Below the pieces are notes generated by a model. That model ran no database searches. It saw nothing but the letters and a program-made list of their open reading frames with translations, and was not told where the DNA came from. This document shows, piece by piece, positions 44,822-53,317 of a stretch of DNA of 64,000 nucleotides. Location of the stretch: NCBI RefSeq assembly GCF_000720475.1, contig NZ_JOAP01000049.1:1-64000 (forward strand). The letters are read 5' to 3'. Both the position numbers and the translations under genes were made by a program. Position 1 is the first letter of the stretch. Each line of letters begins with the position of its first letter. The DNA comes from Streptomyces aureocirculatus (GTDB taxonomy: Bacteria > Actinomycetota > Actinomycetes > Streptomycetales > Streptomycetaceae).

Positions 44822-45564
44822 TGCCCACCAGCCGGTCGTCCCGGATCCGCCTGCTGGTCGCCGAGCAGGCGGCCCGGCGTGGTGCCCGGGTCGGGGTGAT
44901 GGACGTGTGTACCGCGGCGGTGGCCTCACTGCCGGTCGGTGGGGCCGGGGTGTCGGTGATGTTCCGGACCGGGGCGAGTCATCCCCTGTGCAGCACCGAT
45001 GACGTCAGTGAGCAGTTGGAGGAACTGCAGCTCACGCTGGGCGAGGGACCGTGTGTGGATGCCTTCACGCACGGTGCGGCCGTCCTGACGCCTGACCTGC
45101 GGACCGGTGAACTGCAGGACTGCTGGCCCGTGTTCGCCGACGCGGCCCTGGAATCCGGGGCGCTCGCGGTCTTCGCACTCCCGCTGCAGATAGGAGCGAT
45201 CAGCCCCGGGGTCCTGGATCTGTACGCCCCGGTCCCGGTCCGGTTGGACACCGAGGAGCTGGCCGACGCACTGGCTTTCGCCGATCTCGCGACGCTGGTC
45301 CTGCTCGACACCCGGATCGATGAAACGGGCGCATCAGGGAAGGGACAGAGCGAGGACCTGGGCGGGTACCGGGCGGAGATCTCCCAGGCCACCGGCATGC
45401 TCACCGTCCAGCTCGGTGTCGGTATCGAGGAAGCCTTCGTGCGGCTGCGCGCCCATGCCTATGCCCACGGGCGTCGGCTCACCGTCGTGTCCGCCGACGT
45501 GGTGGCCGGTCGGCTCCGCTTCTCCCCCGACGCGGAGCCGACCCGGAGCGACGAGGACACATGA
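44821..45564 (+). CDS. GAF and ANTAR domain protein
   Basis: 247 residues from ATG 44821 (GTG 44818 is in frame and overlaps the GNAT stop). The GAF region reads GAGVSVMFRTGASHPLCSTD, LTLGEGPCVDAFTHGA and ALPLQIGAISPGVLDLYAPV. The C-terminal ANTAR has EISQATGMLTVQLGVGIEEA and FVRLRAHAYAHGRRLTVVSA. Predicted ligand- or redox-sensing RNA antiterminator. Co-transcribed with the next GAF-ANTAR gene 86 bp downstream. Confidence 0.8.
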   Translation: MPTSRSSRIRLLVAEQAARRGARVGVMDVCTAAVASLPVGGAGVSVMFRTGASHPLCSTDDVSEQLEELQLTLGEGPCVDAFTHGAAVLTPDLRTGELQDCWPVFADAALESGALAVFALPLQIGAISPGVLDLYAPVPVRLDTEELADALAFADLATLVLLDTRIDETGASGKGQSEDLGGYRAEISQATGMLTVQLGVGIEEAFVRLRAHAYAHGRRLTVVSADVVAGRLRFSPDAEPTRSDEDT

Positions 45565-45650
45565 CGCCCTCGCTCGATCCAGTGAACGCACGATGCGCCG
45601 CGCTTCCCTCCCCGTTCGGGCAGGGCCAGCCCTTCTTCACAGAGGTGTAA

Positions 45651-46370
45651 ATGATGGATGAGCGACTCCTGGCCAAGACCTTCGTCGAGTTGGCGGACAC
45701 CTTGGTCGCCGACTTCGACCTGATCGACTTCCTGCGCCTGCTGACCGACCGCTGCGTAGGGATGCTCGGCGCGAGCGCCGCCGGCGTGCTGCTCGCCGAC
45801 CGCGACGGCGAACTGCGGGTGATGGCCGCCTCCGACGAACAGGTGCGCCTGCTGGAGCTCTTCCAGCTCCAGAACGACGAGGGCCCCTGCCTGGACTGCT
45901 ACCGCACCGGGACGCCCGTGGCCGTCCCGGACCTGTGTACGGAGACCGCCCGCTGGCCCCGCTTCGCCGCCCGGGCCCAGCTTCACGGCTTCAGCGCGGT
46001 CCAGGCCCTGCCCATGCGGTTGCGGGACGAGGTCGTCGGCGCGCTGAACCTCTTCCGTGCCGCCCCCGGCCCCTTCGATCCGATGGGCACGCCCATCGCC
46101 CAGGCCCTGGCCGACGTCGCCACCATCAGCCTCCTGCAACAGCGCACCACCCAACGCACGACGGTCCTCAATGAGCAGTTGCAGACCGCGCTGAACAGCC
46201 GTGTACTGATCGAACAGGCCAAGGGAAAACTCGCCGAACGCCAGGGCATCGACATGGAACAGGCGTTCACCGCCCTGCGCAGCTACGCCCGTGCCCACAA
46301 CCGTCGTCTGATCGACGTGGCCCGTGCCTTCATCGACGACACCGAGCCCCTCGCTGATCTGGTGTCCTGA
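45651..46370 (+). CDS. GAF and ANTAR domain protein
   Basis: 239 residues. ATG 45651 is followed directly by ATG 45654, which has the better spacing to AGAGGTG. GAF: CVGMLGASAAGVLLADRDGE, LQNDEGPCLDCYRTGTPVAV, GFSAVQALPMRLRDEVVGAL. ANTAR: LNSRVLIEQAKGKLAERQGI and LRSYARAHNRRLIDVARAFI. Same architecture as the preceding protein but distinct sequence, so the two may sense different signals. Confidence 0.85.
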   Translation: MMDERLLAKTFVELADTLVADFDLIDFLRLLTDRCVGMLGASAAGVLLADRDGELRVMAASDEQVRLLELFQLQNDEGPCLDCYRTGTPVAVPDLCTETARWPRFAARAQLHGFSAVQALPMRLRDEVVGALNLFRAAPGPFDPMGTPIAQALADVATISLLQQRTTQRTTVLNEQLQTALNSRVLIEQAKGKLAERQGIDMEQAFTALRSYARAHNRRLIDVARAFIDDTEPLADLVS

Positions 46371-46541
46371 CCCAGGCCACCAGGAGTGACGGCTGCTTCC
46401 TGGGGCATCGTCGGCGTTCTCGGAAGACCGTTGTGGTTGACGCGTCTTTGGCCACACTGCCCAGCATGGTTGCTCCGGGCGCGGGCAGGGGCCCTGCGCC
46501 GGGAACGCGGGATCTGGGCCCGGCCCTCCCGAAGGAGCCTA

Positions 46542-46684
46542 AAGCGTGTTGCACAACGGCGATCACGTTCGGATCCGGCCACCAACCACGAGGACACCGG
46601 CCCGATTCTGTACCCGTTGTCGCTGGTCTGGTAGGCACCGCTAAACGGTCGCGAAAGATCGTTCGATCGTTGTGCAACACGCTT
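46542..46684. mobile_element. MITE copy A (143 bp) with 17-bp terminal inverted repeats
   Basis: AAGCGTGTTGCACAACG at the left is exactly inverted as CGTTGTGCAACACGCTT at the right. It is flanked by TA on the left and TG on the right, as expected for a TA target duplication with one mutation (IS630/Tc1-like). The interior matches copy B apart from about 45 extra bp (46586-46635). It carries no transposase. Confidence 0.8.
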
Positions 46685-46768
46685 TGGCTGGCCAAATCGC
46701 GCGCCCGCACCAGAGCGATGGCGTCATCTGGGTTTCGGATGGAGTGCGCATGGCGAAGTTGTTCGACT

Positions 46769-47887
46769 ATGGGCTTATCACCGGTTGCCGTTCTTCCCGC
46801 TGTCGCTGTCTTCCGTGAGCCCCGAGGCGGGTGCCCCGCCCCCGCGTTGGGCCCACGCGTCGTTGCCGAGGCGCAACGAACCGTGCGCGTGTTGGCCGAC
46901 GTAGCGACCCACGCCAGACCGGTTGAACGGTCCCTCGCTCTGCGGCAAGCCGCCGCGACGGCGAGCAGTTTGGCGGCCTCACTGGCAGAGCTGGATGAGG
47001 CCGTGCTCGGTGAGGGCATACCGGCTCAGTCGATCAGTCAATCCTACTTCCGGGTCCGTGAGGAAGAGCTGTCGGATCAACAGGCCGCCCTGCACGGCGT
47101 CCTGGTCATCCACCGCGCTCTGGAAGACCTGTGCGACGCGCCCCTGGCGGGCGGCGACCTGGCACTGGAGACAGCCGGCATGCGACAGGCCGTAGTCGAC
47201 CTCACCGGCGCGACACCGGACACCGACCTCGACTTCGAACCGCCCACCCCCGTCCCCGCAACTGGGACGGGGGCGTCGTTGGAAGACGTGTGGAGCGCTC
47301 GCTGGCTCATCGGCCACCAGGTCCATGTCCTGTTCAACGTCTGCGCCGCAGCAGCCGTCGCCGACGCCACCGGCCACCTGCGGCGCGGCAACCGCGAGAC
47401 CGCGCTGCGACGGCTTGCGGACGCGACGGTGTACGTGCGCGGATTCCCCGCAGCCATGACCCACGCCAGTACGATCCCGGCTGATTACTACCGGACGGCG
47501 ATACGCCAGACCATGGCGCCCCCGTCGGTGGACATCCCCCTGAGCGGGCGCCAGCACCGTGGCTACAAGCTGTTCCGGGCGGCGATGAAGGACCTGCTGG
47601 CTGTCGCTCCGGACTCCTACGAGCACTTGGCGGCCCGGGCCCCGGAGCTGGCCGAGGCCCGAGGCGCTCTGCTGGAAGCCGACATCATCGACGGTGAACG
47701 GCACGTCACCCTCGCATACTCGATGGTGCATCTCGATCGTTCCATCGCTCAAAGGCCCGACAGCCCCGATAACGCCGTCGCCGAACTACGGCTCATGCGC
47801 CATCGCCGCGCAGCCCAGTACGCCCCCTTGATCCGGTACGGGGACCACTACGTCGCCGACGCCGTGGCCGGCCTGCGCCACTCGTGA
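46769..47887 (+). CDS. Uncharacterised all-helical protein beside a TauD-like oxygenase
   Basis: About 372 residues from ATG 46769; ATG 46739 is also in frame, and the first 35 residues look non-native, so the N-terminus may be disturbed by the MITE 85 bp upstream. The body is rich in helices with conserved-looking His/Tyr positions: VSARWLIGHQ-like WSARWLIGHQVHVLFNVCAA, TIPADYYRTAIRQTMAPPSV, LSGRQHRGYKLFRAAMKDLL and VTLAYSMVHLDRSIAQRPDS. The general look recalls the heme-dependent tryptophan dioxygenase fold, but no diagnostic motif proves it. It is 41 bp upstream of the oxygenase gene and probably works with it. Confidence 0.5.
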   Translation: MGLSPVAVLPAVAVFREPRGGCPAPALGPRVVAEAQRTVRVLADVATHARPVERSLALRQAAATASSLAASLAELDEAVLGEGIPAQSISQSYFRVREEELSDQQAALHGVLVIHRALEDLCDAPLAGGDLALETAGMRQAVVDLTGATPDTDLDFEPPTPVPATGTGASLEDVWSARWLIGHQVHVLFNVCAAAAVADATGHLRRGNRETALRRLADATVYVRGFPAAMTHASTIPADYYRTAIRQTMAPPSVDIPLSGRQHRGYKLFRAAMKDLLAVAPDSYEHLAARAPELAEARGALLEADIIDGERHVTLAYSMVHLDRSIAQRPDSPDNAVAELRLMRHRRAAQYAPLIRYGDHYVADAVAGLRHS

Positions 47888-47928
47888 GCTCGCGTGCCTG
47901 CCGCCCACATTCCCATCGGGAGACTTCT

Positions 47929-48936
47929 ATGGCCGATACGACGCCCGACAGCACCCATGGCACCGGCGTGGTCGGCCGGGAACTTGATCCGGCCGATGCC
48001 GCCGCGTGCGAGCGGCTGGCCCGTGCCCTGTGCACCGAGGGACACGACGAGGTCGACAGTCCTGAGTGGGTGGCACGGGCCAGGGACGCCTGGGAGGAGC
48101 TTCCGCTGCCGCTGCGCCGTCAGGTTCGCCGGTTTCGAAGGCATTCCGGTCCGAACGGAACCTTGGTGATCGGCGGCCTGCCCGTCGACCGGACAGCCCT
48201 GCCCCCGACGCCGGCCGTGCCCGACTCGGTCCAGCGCCGGGCCACCGTTTCGGCCGCTGTGCTCACCATGGTGGCTTGTGGTCTCGGGGAGCCTCTCGCC
48301 TACCTGGCGGAGAAGGCCGGTGCCCTCGTTCAGGACGTTGTGCCCGTGCCCGGGCAGGAGACCTTTCACGGCAACGCCGGGTCTGTGCCGCTGTCCTTCC
48401 ATTCCGAGAACGGATTCCACCCCCACCCGCCTGACTACGTGGTCTTCCTGTGCCTGCGCGCCGACCATGACCACATCGCCGGCATGCGTGTCGCAGGTAT
48501 TCGCCAGGTGTTGCCGCTCCTCTCCCCCGCCAGCCGCGAAGCCCTGTTCACACCACAGTTCGTCACCACTCCCCCACCCTCCTTCGGCCCTGACACCGGC
48601 GCGAGCAAGCCGGATGTCGAGCCCCGGCCGGTGCTTTCCGGAGCCGTGGAGGACCCCGACATACGCATGGCCCAACTCGTCACCACCCCGCTCAACGCCC
48701 TGGCCGCTGAAGCACTCAGCGCATTCGGCCGCGCCTGTGAGGCGGCCTCCCTCACCCTGCGCCTGGCACCCGGTGACCTGGTCATCATCGACAACCGCGT
48801 CACCGTCCACGGCCGCACCGCCTTCCACCCCCGCTACGACGGAGCCGACCGCTGGTTGCAGCGCACATACGTCACCTGCGATCTGCGCCGCTCCCGCGAC
48901 CACCGCCCTCATGACGGCCACGTCCTCACCCGCTGA
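47929..48936 (+). CDS. AsnO/clavaminate synthase-like Fe(II)/2-oxoglutarate oxygenase
   Basis: 335 residues from ATG 47929 with GGGAG upstream. The TauD-superfamily iron triad is H158-S-E160 (FHSENGFH) and H294 (TVHGRTAFHPRYDG), with the 2-oxoglutarate Arg in DRWLQR. NAGSVPLSFHSENGFHPHPP and LAPGDLVIIDNRVTVHGRTA are characteristic of the asparagine/arginine beta-hydroxylase and clavaminate synthase group, which use Glu rather than Asp in the HxE. It probably hydroxylates a free or carrier-bound amino acid. No NRPS gene is adjacent; the helical protein upstream is the only candidate partner. Confidence 0.82.
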   Translation: MADTTPDSTHGTGVVGRELDPADAAACERLARALCTEGHDEVDSPEWVARARDAWEELPLPLRRQVRRFRRHSGPNGTLVIGGLPVDRTALPPTPAVPDSVQRRATVSAAVLTMVACGLGEPLAYLAEKAGALVQDVVPVPGQETFHGNAGSVPLSFHSENGFHPHPPDYVVFLCLRADHDHIAGMRVAGIRQVLPLLSPASREALFTPQFVTTPPPSFGPDTGASKPDVEPRPVLSGAVEDPDIRMAQLVTTPLNALAAEALSAFGRACEAASLTLRLAPGDLVIIDNRVTVHGRTAFHPRYDGADRWLQRTYVTCDLRRSRDHRPHDGHVLTR

Positions 48937-48983
48937 CCGCTGTGACGTCGCCGGACGAGGTCCCGCTCCAGGCCGCCTTGCGA

Positions 48984-49328
48984 TCACCCTGGCAGGGCAA
49001 ACCCAGGGGCAGGAACCGAACTGCTTGTTACTGCGTCCTCCACCGCGCGTGCGACCGCTGACGCCTCCGCGTTGACGACTGCGTCGGAGCAGTCGGCAGT
49101 GAGGCCGGCGATGCGTGCAGACGTCATCTCGCAGGCGTGTGGGCCCGATACGTCCAGCGCGATCGCCCGCAGTGCGAGACCTTCCGCTTCTGCTCGCTTC
49201 GACAGCCTGTCCGTTTCGTCTTGTGTGCGGGCTGTGGCGCACACGCCATGTCCGGTTCGGGTCAGCCGAAATGCTGTGGCCTAACCGATGCCGTTTCCGG
49301 CACCGGTCACCAGCACGCTCCTGGTCAT
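48984..49328 (-). pseudogene. Short-chain dehydrogenase N-terminus with premature stop
   Basis: ATG 49328 opens MTRSVLVTGAGNGIG, the SDR cofactor loop, directly followed by an in-frame TAG. The frame then goes on with ATAFRLTRTGHGVCATARTQ and LALRAIALDVSGPHACEMTS. The NNAG and YxxxK regions are absent. Truncated after about 115 codons. Confidence 0.65.
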
Positions 49329-49398
49329 CGACGTCTCCTCCTGTCCGAGGCGCTCCGGCTCCCGCCTTGAGGTCTGGGACGGAGGCGGATGATCGTGA

Positions 49399-49551
49399 CG
49401 TGGCGCTGAAGCCGCTGGCGAAGCCGATCAGGGGAACCAGGTCCCCGGGGCCAACGCGGCCGGTCTCCTGAGCCCGAGCGAGTTGCAAAGGCAGTGAAGC
49501 CGAGGCGGCGTTGCCGTGGCCTGCGACCATGAGCATGCACCGTTCCGCCAA
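49399..49551 (-). pseudogene. FabH-like ketosynthase III C-terminal fragment
   Basis: HGNAASASLPLQLARAQETG followed by GPGDLVPLIGFASGFS matches the C-terminus of 3-oxoacyl-ACP synthase III, including the catalytic Asn region (HGNxxxAS). Everything upstream, including the Cys and His catalytic residues, is absent. With the SDR and marR-type fragments it appears to be the remains of one lost operon. Confidence 0.6.
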
Positions 49552-49731
49552 CAGGTCGAGGCGTCACACAGGCGCCCGTCTCGTACACCCGCGCCCCGTG
49601 TCCTGCCAGATCCCCGACTTCCTGTCGAATGACGTGCGGACGCCCTGGCCGCGTGGGCCCCTGCGCCGCGGCGCCCCCTCCCCCCCCATTGCCCCCGGGC
49701 TCCGCGCCGTTCGCCGGTACGACCCGGCCGC

Positions 49732-50052
49732 CTACAACTCGTCGTAGATTCCGCTCAGTCGGTCGAGGACATCTGCGGCGATGGCGAGATCCCCCGTGCT
49801 CAGGTGGGTGAGGGGCTCGGCCAGTGCGTCGGCGAGGATGCGCTCCCGGTGCCGGTCGCGCCCCTTGGCGGTGAGGCTCACGCGGACGGCACGGCGGTTG
49901 CCAACGTCGGGTTCCCGGTCGACGTAGCCGACATTGACGAGGCCGTTGACCAACTGGGTCGCGGCGGCGCTGGTGGTTTCGACGCCCTTGGCGAGTTCGG
50001 CGATCGAGAGCGGGCCGCGCGCGGTTAAAGCGTGTTGCACAACGGCGATCAC
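49732..50052 (-). pseudogene. MarR-type regulator disrupted by MITE copy B
   Basis: From TARGPLSIAELAKGVETTSA through QLVNGLVNVGYVDREPDVGN, RRAVRVSLTAKGRDRHRERI to the C-terminal dimer helix, the winged-helix region is intact. The N-terminal dimer helix is replaced at 50027 by the MITE. The element itself supplies a GTG and the codons for IAVVQHAL in frame, so a chimeric N-terminally truncated protein could still be made. Confidence 0.65.
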
Positions 50053-50127
50053 GTTCGGATCCGGCCACCAAGGGTTGGCACCGCTAAACGGTCGCGAAAG
50101 ATCGTTCGGTCGTTGTGCAACACGCTT
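50028..50127. mobile_element. MITE copy B (100 bp), TA target duplication
   Basis: Same 17-bp terminal inverted repeats as copy A, flanked on both sides by TA (50026-50027 and 50128-50129). The interior is almost identical to copy A but lacks its central insert. Non-autonomous, IS630-like by its TA duplication. Inserted in a marR-type gene. Confidence 0.82.
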
Positions 50128-50275
50128 TAGGGCCTGTCTGGCAAGGACTTTGGCCCGTCAGGCGTCTTCCACTCGCCCGACTAAGAGCCTAGCCCGATCT
50201 ACGTTGTCACTCCCACTTACTTCCACCGCTATCGCGTTCCCGACAAGCTCTTCCGGTCTATGTCCGGTCCAAGTC

Positions 50276-50530
50276 CCGCCTCACCATCCGGCGTCCCGCC
50301 CTGACTGACGCGGTCGCGCGGCGAGCACATTCGGCCAGCTCCACACCGGAGTACAGCCAGAACGAGATCCCGGCGCGGCGGAGGTCGTAGGGCCGCTCGG
50401 CCGGTCCGGAGGCGAGTTCCGTACGGGGTAGGACGGACTTCCGCACCCGCGCCCATGTCGTGCCGTACGCAGCGACATCCACGTAGTTGCTTCGCACCAC
50501 CGATGCGCGGGCATCGCTCAGCCCGGCAGC
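50276..50530 (-). pseudogene. Tyrosine-recombinase (integrase) C-terminal fragment
   Basis: The minus frame reads YGTTWARVRKSVLPRTEL, AERPYDLRRAGISFWLYSGV and ELAECARRA. RPYDLR(H/R)AGxSxWLxSGV is the second catalytic-Arg box of actinomycete phage/plasmid integrases. The catalytic Tyr region is missing. A trace of an integrated element. 50130-50275 holds nothing else recognised. Confidence 0.5.
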
Positions 50531-51687
50531 CGCATCAGGCGCAGCAGGTTTCCGTGGTAGATCTGCTCGCGTGCGGTGGCCGTGAGGTCGAGCGTGTCCA
50601 GGACGCGGATCGTCTCGCGGATGAATCCGGGGCCGCCCTCCGGGTCGAAGGGGCAGTCCGTACCGAACAGGACGTGTTCGGTACCGAAGAAGTCCAGGCC
50701 GCACCGGATGCCACTCGCGGACGCCGACAGGGCCGTGTCCGCGTAGAAGCGGCGGAAGTACTCAAGGGGTGGGCGCGGCGGCGTCGTGCTCCGCAGCCGC
50801 GTGAGGTCCTCGCCCGCGGTGCGGCTGCCGAGCTGCTCGCTCCAGCCGAGCCTGATCCGCCCCTCCAGGTACGGGATCATCGCGCCCAGGTGGTGGGTGA
50901 TGATCTTGATGTCGGGGTGCCGTTCGAGCAGGCCGGAGAAGACGAGCCGGGCCATGGCGACGCTCGTTTCGTACGGCCAGCCGAGGGCCCACCAGATCTC
51001 GTACCGGGAGGTGTCCTCGGCGGCGTAGTCGGCGAAGCCCGCGCCGCGCGCCGGATGCAGCCAGACGGGCAGGTCACGCCGGGCCATCTCGGCGAAGACG
51101 CCGTGGAAGGCCGGATCGTCCAGCGGCCTTCCGTTGACGTTGGTGAAGACCTGCACGCCGCGGGCGCCGAGTTCGTCGAGCGCGAAGGCGATCTCGGCGA
51201 GGGCGGCGTCCGGGTTGTTCATCGGCAGGGAGGCGACGAACGCCGGGAACCGGTCGGGGTGACGCTCGCACAGCGCGTGCATCGACTCGTTGGCGAGCCG
51301 TGCCAGAGCCGGGGAGTCCCGCGGTCCCGCGAGCAGTTCGATCGGCGGTGAGGAGAGGGTGAGCACCTGCTGGTAGCCGTCGCCGAACGCGTCCATCATC
51401 CGCAGCCGCGCGTCGACGTCGTGCAACGCGTCCAGTTCCAGCCAGCGCTTCAGGGCGCCGGAGTCGACGGCGAGCTCCCGCATCCGCGCGAAGTAGGGGG
51501 CGGGCAGGATGTGGCTGTAGGCATCGAGTCTCCGCATGTCCCTCTTCGAGTCGACCGTGTCCATCGCGCCTGCTCCCGAGTCCACCGCGTCCATCGTCCC
51601 TGCCTCCAAGTCGACCGCGTCCATCGCCCCTGCCTCCAAGTCGACCGCGTCCATCGCCCCTGCCTCCGAGTCGGTTTTCGTCCTCAT
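50518..51687 (-). CDS. Amidohydrolase-2 (ACMSD-like) family protein with N-terminal repeats
   Basis: 389 residues from ATG 51687, confirmed by GGAAGGAAG upstream and a 4-bp ATGA overlap with the permease stop. Residues 8-50 are about four decapeptide repeats (EAGAMDAVDL). The enzyme part starts MRRLDAYSHILPAPYFARMR and includes FPAFVASLPMNNPDAALAEI, LPVWLHPARG, IKIITHHLGAMIPYLEGRI and FFGTEHVLFGTDCPFD. The metal ligands (HxH-like start, His, His, Asp) fit decarboxylases/hydrolases of the ACMSD group. Last gene of an ABC transporter operon, so it probably acts on the imported solute. Confidence 0.82.
   Translation of the reverse strand: MRTKTDSEAGAMDAVDLEAGAMDAVDLEAGTMDAVDSGAGAMDTVDSKRDMRRLDAYSHILPAPYFARMRELAVDSGALKRWLELDALHDVDARLRMMDAFGDGYQQVLTLSSPPIELLAGPRDSPALARLANESMHALCERHPDRFPAFVASLPMNNPDAALAEIAFALDELGARGVQVFTNVNGRPLDDPAFHGVFAEMARRDLPVWLHPARGAGFADYAAEDTSRYEIWWALGWPYETSVAMARLVFSGLLERHPDIKIITHHLGAMIPYLEGRIRLGWSEQLGSRTAGEDLTRLRSTTPPRPPLEYFRRFYADTALSASASGIRCGLDFFGTEHVLFGTDCPFDPEGGPGFIRETIRVLDTLDLTATAREQIYHGNLLRLMRLPG
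51547..51666 (-). repeat. Four tandem 30-bp repeats in the amidohydrolase 5' end
   Basis: Exact 30-bp period with start points 51547, 51577, 51607 and 51637. Copies three and four are identical and a partial fifth follows. Ten codons per unit keep the frame. Confidence 0.85.
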
Positions 51688-52508
51688 CCCTCTTCCTTCC
51701 ATGTACGGGGGACCCAGCGGGTGACCCTTCGGTCGACGGCCTGGACCAGCGCGATGGCTGCCAGGGCGACGGCGATCACGACCAGCAGTACGGCGAGAAC
51801 GCCCGCGCTGTCGAAGCGGCCACCGGCTTCGGTGACGAGGCGGCCGAGGCCCACCACGGAGATGAACATCTCTCCGTTGACCATGCCGGTGACGGCGCGG
51901 CCGACACCGAGCCGGACCCCGGCCATGATCAGGGGAGCCGCGGCGGGAAGCGCCACGCGTACGAGCACCCGCCACTCGCTCGCGCCGTACGAGCGAGCCA
52001 TCTCGACCAGGTGCGGGGGCACCGACCGAACGCCCGCTGCCGTGTTGACGACGACGACGAACACGGCGTACGTCACCACCACCGCCACGATCGAGGCGCG
52101 CCCCGCACCGAGCAGCGAGAAGAACACCGGGGCGAAGACCAGCGACGGGGCGGCCAGCAACGCGTGCACGTACACGCCGAGCGCCGCGTCGACCCGGCGC
52201 CAGCGGCCCATGGCCGTGCCCACGAGGAGCCCGGCGGCGAGGGAGATGACGAATCCCAGGGCCAGATTGACGAGGCTGTCCGCCAGGCTGCTCACGATCG
52301 TTCCCTGTCGGGTCGCCGCGACGAGCCGGTCGAGCACCGTGCTCAGCGGCGGCACCGCCGACGCGTCGGCGGTACGCCCCACCGCTTCCCAGACGACGGC
52401 GCCGGCCGCGAGGCTGACGGGTGCGGCGGGCAGGCTTCGCAGGCGGGCGGCCGTCGGGCGCCGCGAGGAGCCGGCCGACCGGCGTTCCACCGAGGTCGGC
52501 GCGGTCAT
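51684..52508 (-). CDS. ABC transporter permease (SsuC/TauC type)
   Basis: 274 residues, ATG 52508 overlapping the ATPase stop. About six membrane helices. The cytoplasmic coupling loop EMARSYGASEWRVLVRVALP with G-x-R-x-G-V-G-R-A is the EAA loop of nitrate/sulfonate/taurine-type permeases. IMAGVRLGVGRAVTGMVNGE is typical. Works with the other permease at 53314 as a heterodimer. Confidence 0.88.
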   Translation of the reverse strand: MTAPTSVERRSAGSSRRPTAARLRSLPAAPVSLAAGAVVWEAVGRTADASAVPPLSTVLDRLVAATRQGTIVSSLADSLVNLALGFVISLAAGLLVGTAMGRWRRVDAALGVYVHALLAAPSLVFAPVFFSLLGAGRASIVAVVVTYAVFVVVVNTAAGVRSVPPHLVEMARSYGASEWRVLVRVALPAAAPLIMAGVRLGVGRAVTGMVNGEMFISVVGLGRLVTEAGGRFDSAGVLAVLLVVIAVALAAIALVQAVDRRVTRWVPRTWKEEG

Positions 52509-53317
52509 GAGGCCACCTTGTCCGGACGGTGGGCGCGGTCCGGCCGGTGCTCCGCGTGCATGTCGCGCAGCCGCTCCCACAAGTACGCCGTGATCTCCGC
52601 GTACTCGCCGGAGCGCGCGACACCGCCGGCGTCGCGCGAGCGGGGCCGGGGCAGGCGCACCGGCACGATCTCGGCGATCCGTCCGGGGCGGGCGCTCATC
52701 AGGGCGACGCGGTCGCCGAGGAGCACGGCCTCCTCCATGCTGTGCGTGATGAACACGACGGTCATCCGGTGTTCCTCCCAGAGCGCGAGGAGTTCTTCCT
52801 GGAGCAGCCGGCGCGTCTGCTCGTCCACGGCGCCGAACGGCTCGTCCATGAGCAGCACCCGCGGGCGGACGGCCAGGGCGCGGGCGATGCCGACGCGCTG
52901 CTGCATGCCTCCGGACAACTCGCCGGGCAGCTTGGCCTCACAGCCCTCAAGACCGACCGTGGCGATGAACGAGCGGGCCCGTTCGACGCGTTCGGCCCGT
53001 CCGACGCCGCGCATACGCAGGCCGAACGCGACGTTGTCCAGGACCGTCGCCCAGGGCAGCAGCGCGAAGTTCTGGAAGACCATGCTCCGGTCGGGCCCGG
53101 GGCCGCGCACCGGTGCGCCGTCGACGGCGATGTCCCCGTCGTCCCAGGGCACGAGTCCGGCGATGGCTCTCAGCAAGGTCGTCTTGCCGCAGCCGCTGGG
53201 GCCGAGGACGGTCAGGAACTCGTTCTCGCGCACGTCGAGGGAGACGTCCCGCAGCGCGTCGACTCTCTCGCCGCTCCGGGTGGTGAAGGACTTGGAAAGA
53301 CCCTGGATGGTGATCAT
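52505..53317 (-). CDS. ABC transporter ATPase (SsuB/TauB type)
   Basis: 270 residues. Walker A GPSGCGKTTLL, Q-loop VFQNFALLPWATVLDNVAFG, signature LSGGMQQRVGIARALAV, Walker B RVLLMDEPFGAVD, H-loop VVFITHSMEEAV. Powers uptake of a small anionic or aromatic solute. Overlaps both permease genes by 4 bp. Confidence 0.92.
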   Translation of the reverse strand: MITIQGLSKSFTTRSGERVDALRDVSLDVRENEFLTVLGPSGCGKTTLLRAIAGLVPWDDGDIAVDGAPVRGPGPDRSMVFQNFALLPWATVLDNVAFGLRMRGVGRAERVERARSFIATVGLEGCEAKLPGELSGGMQQRVGIARALAVRPRVLLMDEPFGAVDEQTRRLLQEELLALWEEHRMTVVFITHSMEEAVLLGDRVALMSARPGRIAEIVPVRLPRPRSRDAGGVARSGEYAEITAYLWERLRDMHAEHRPDRAHRPDKVAS

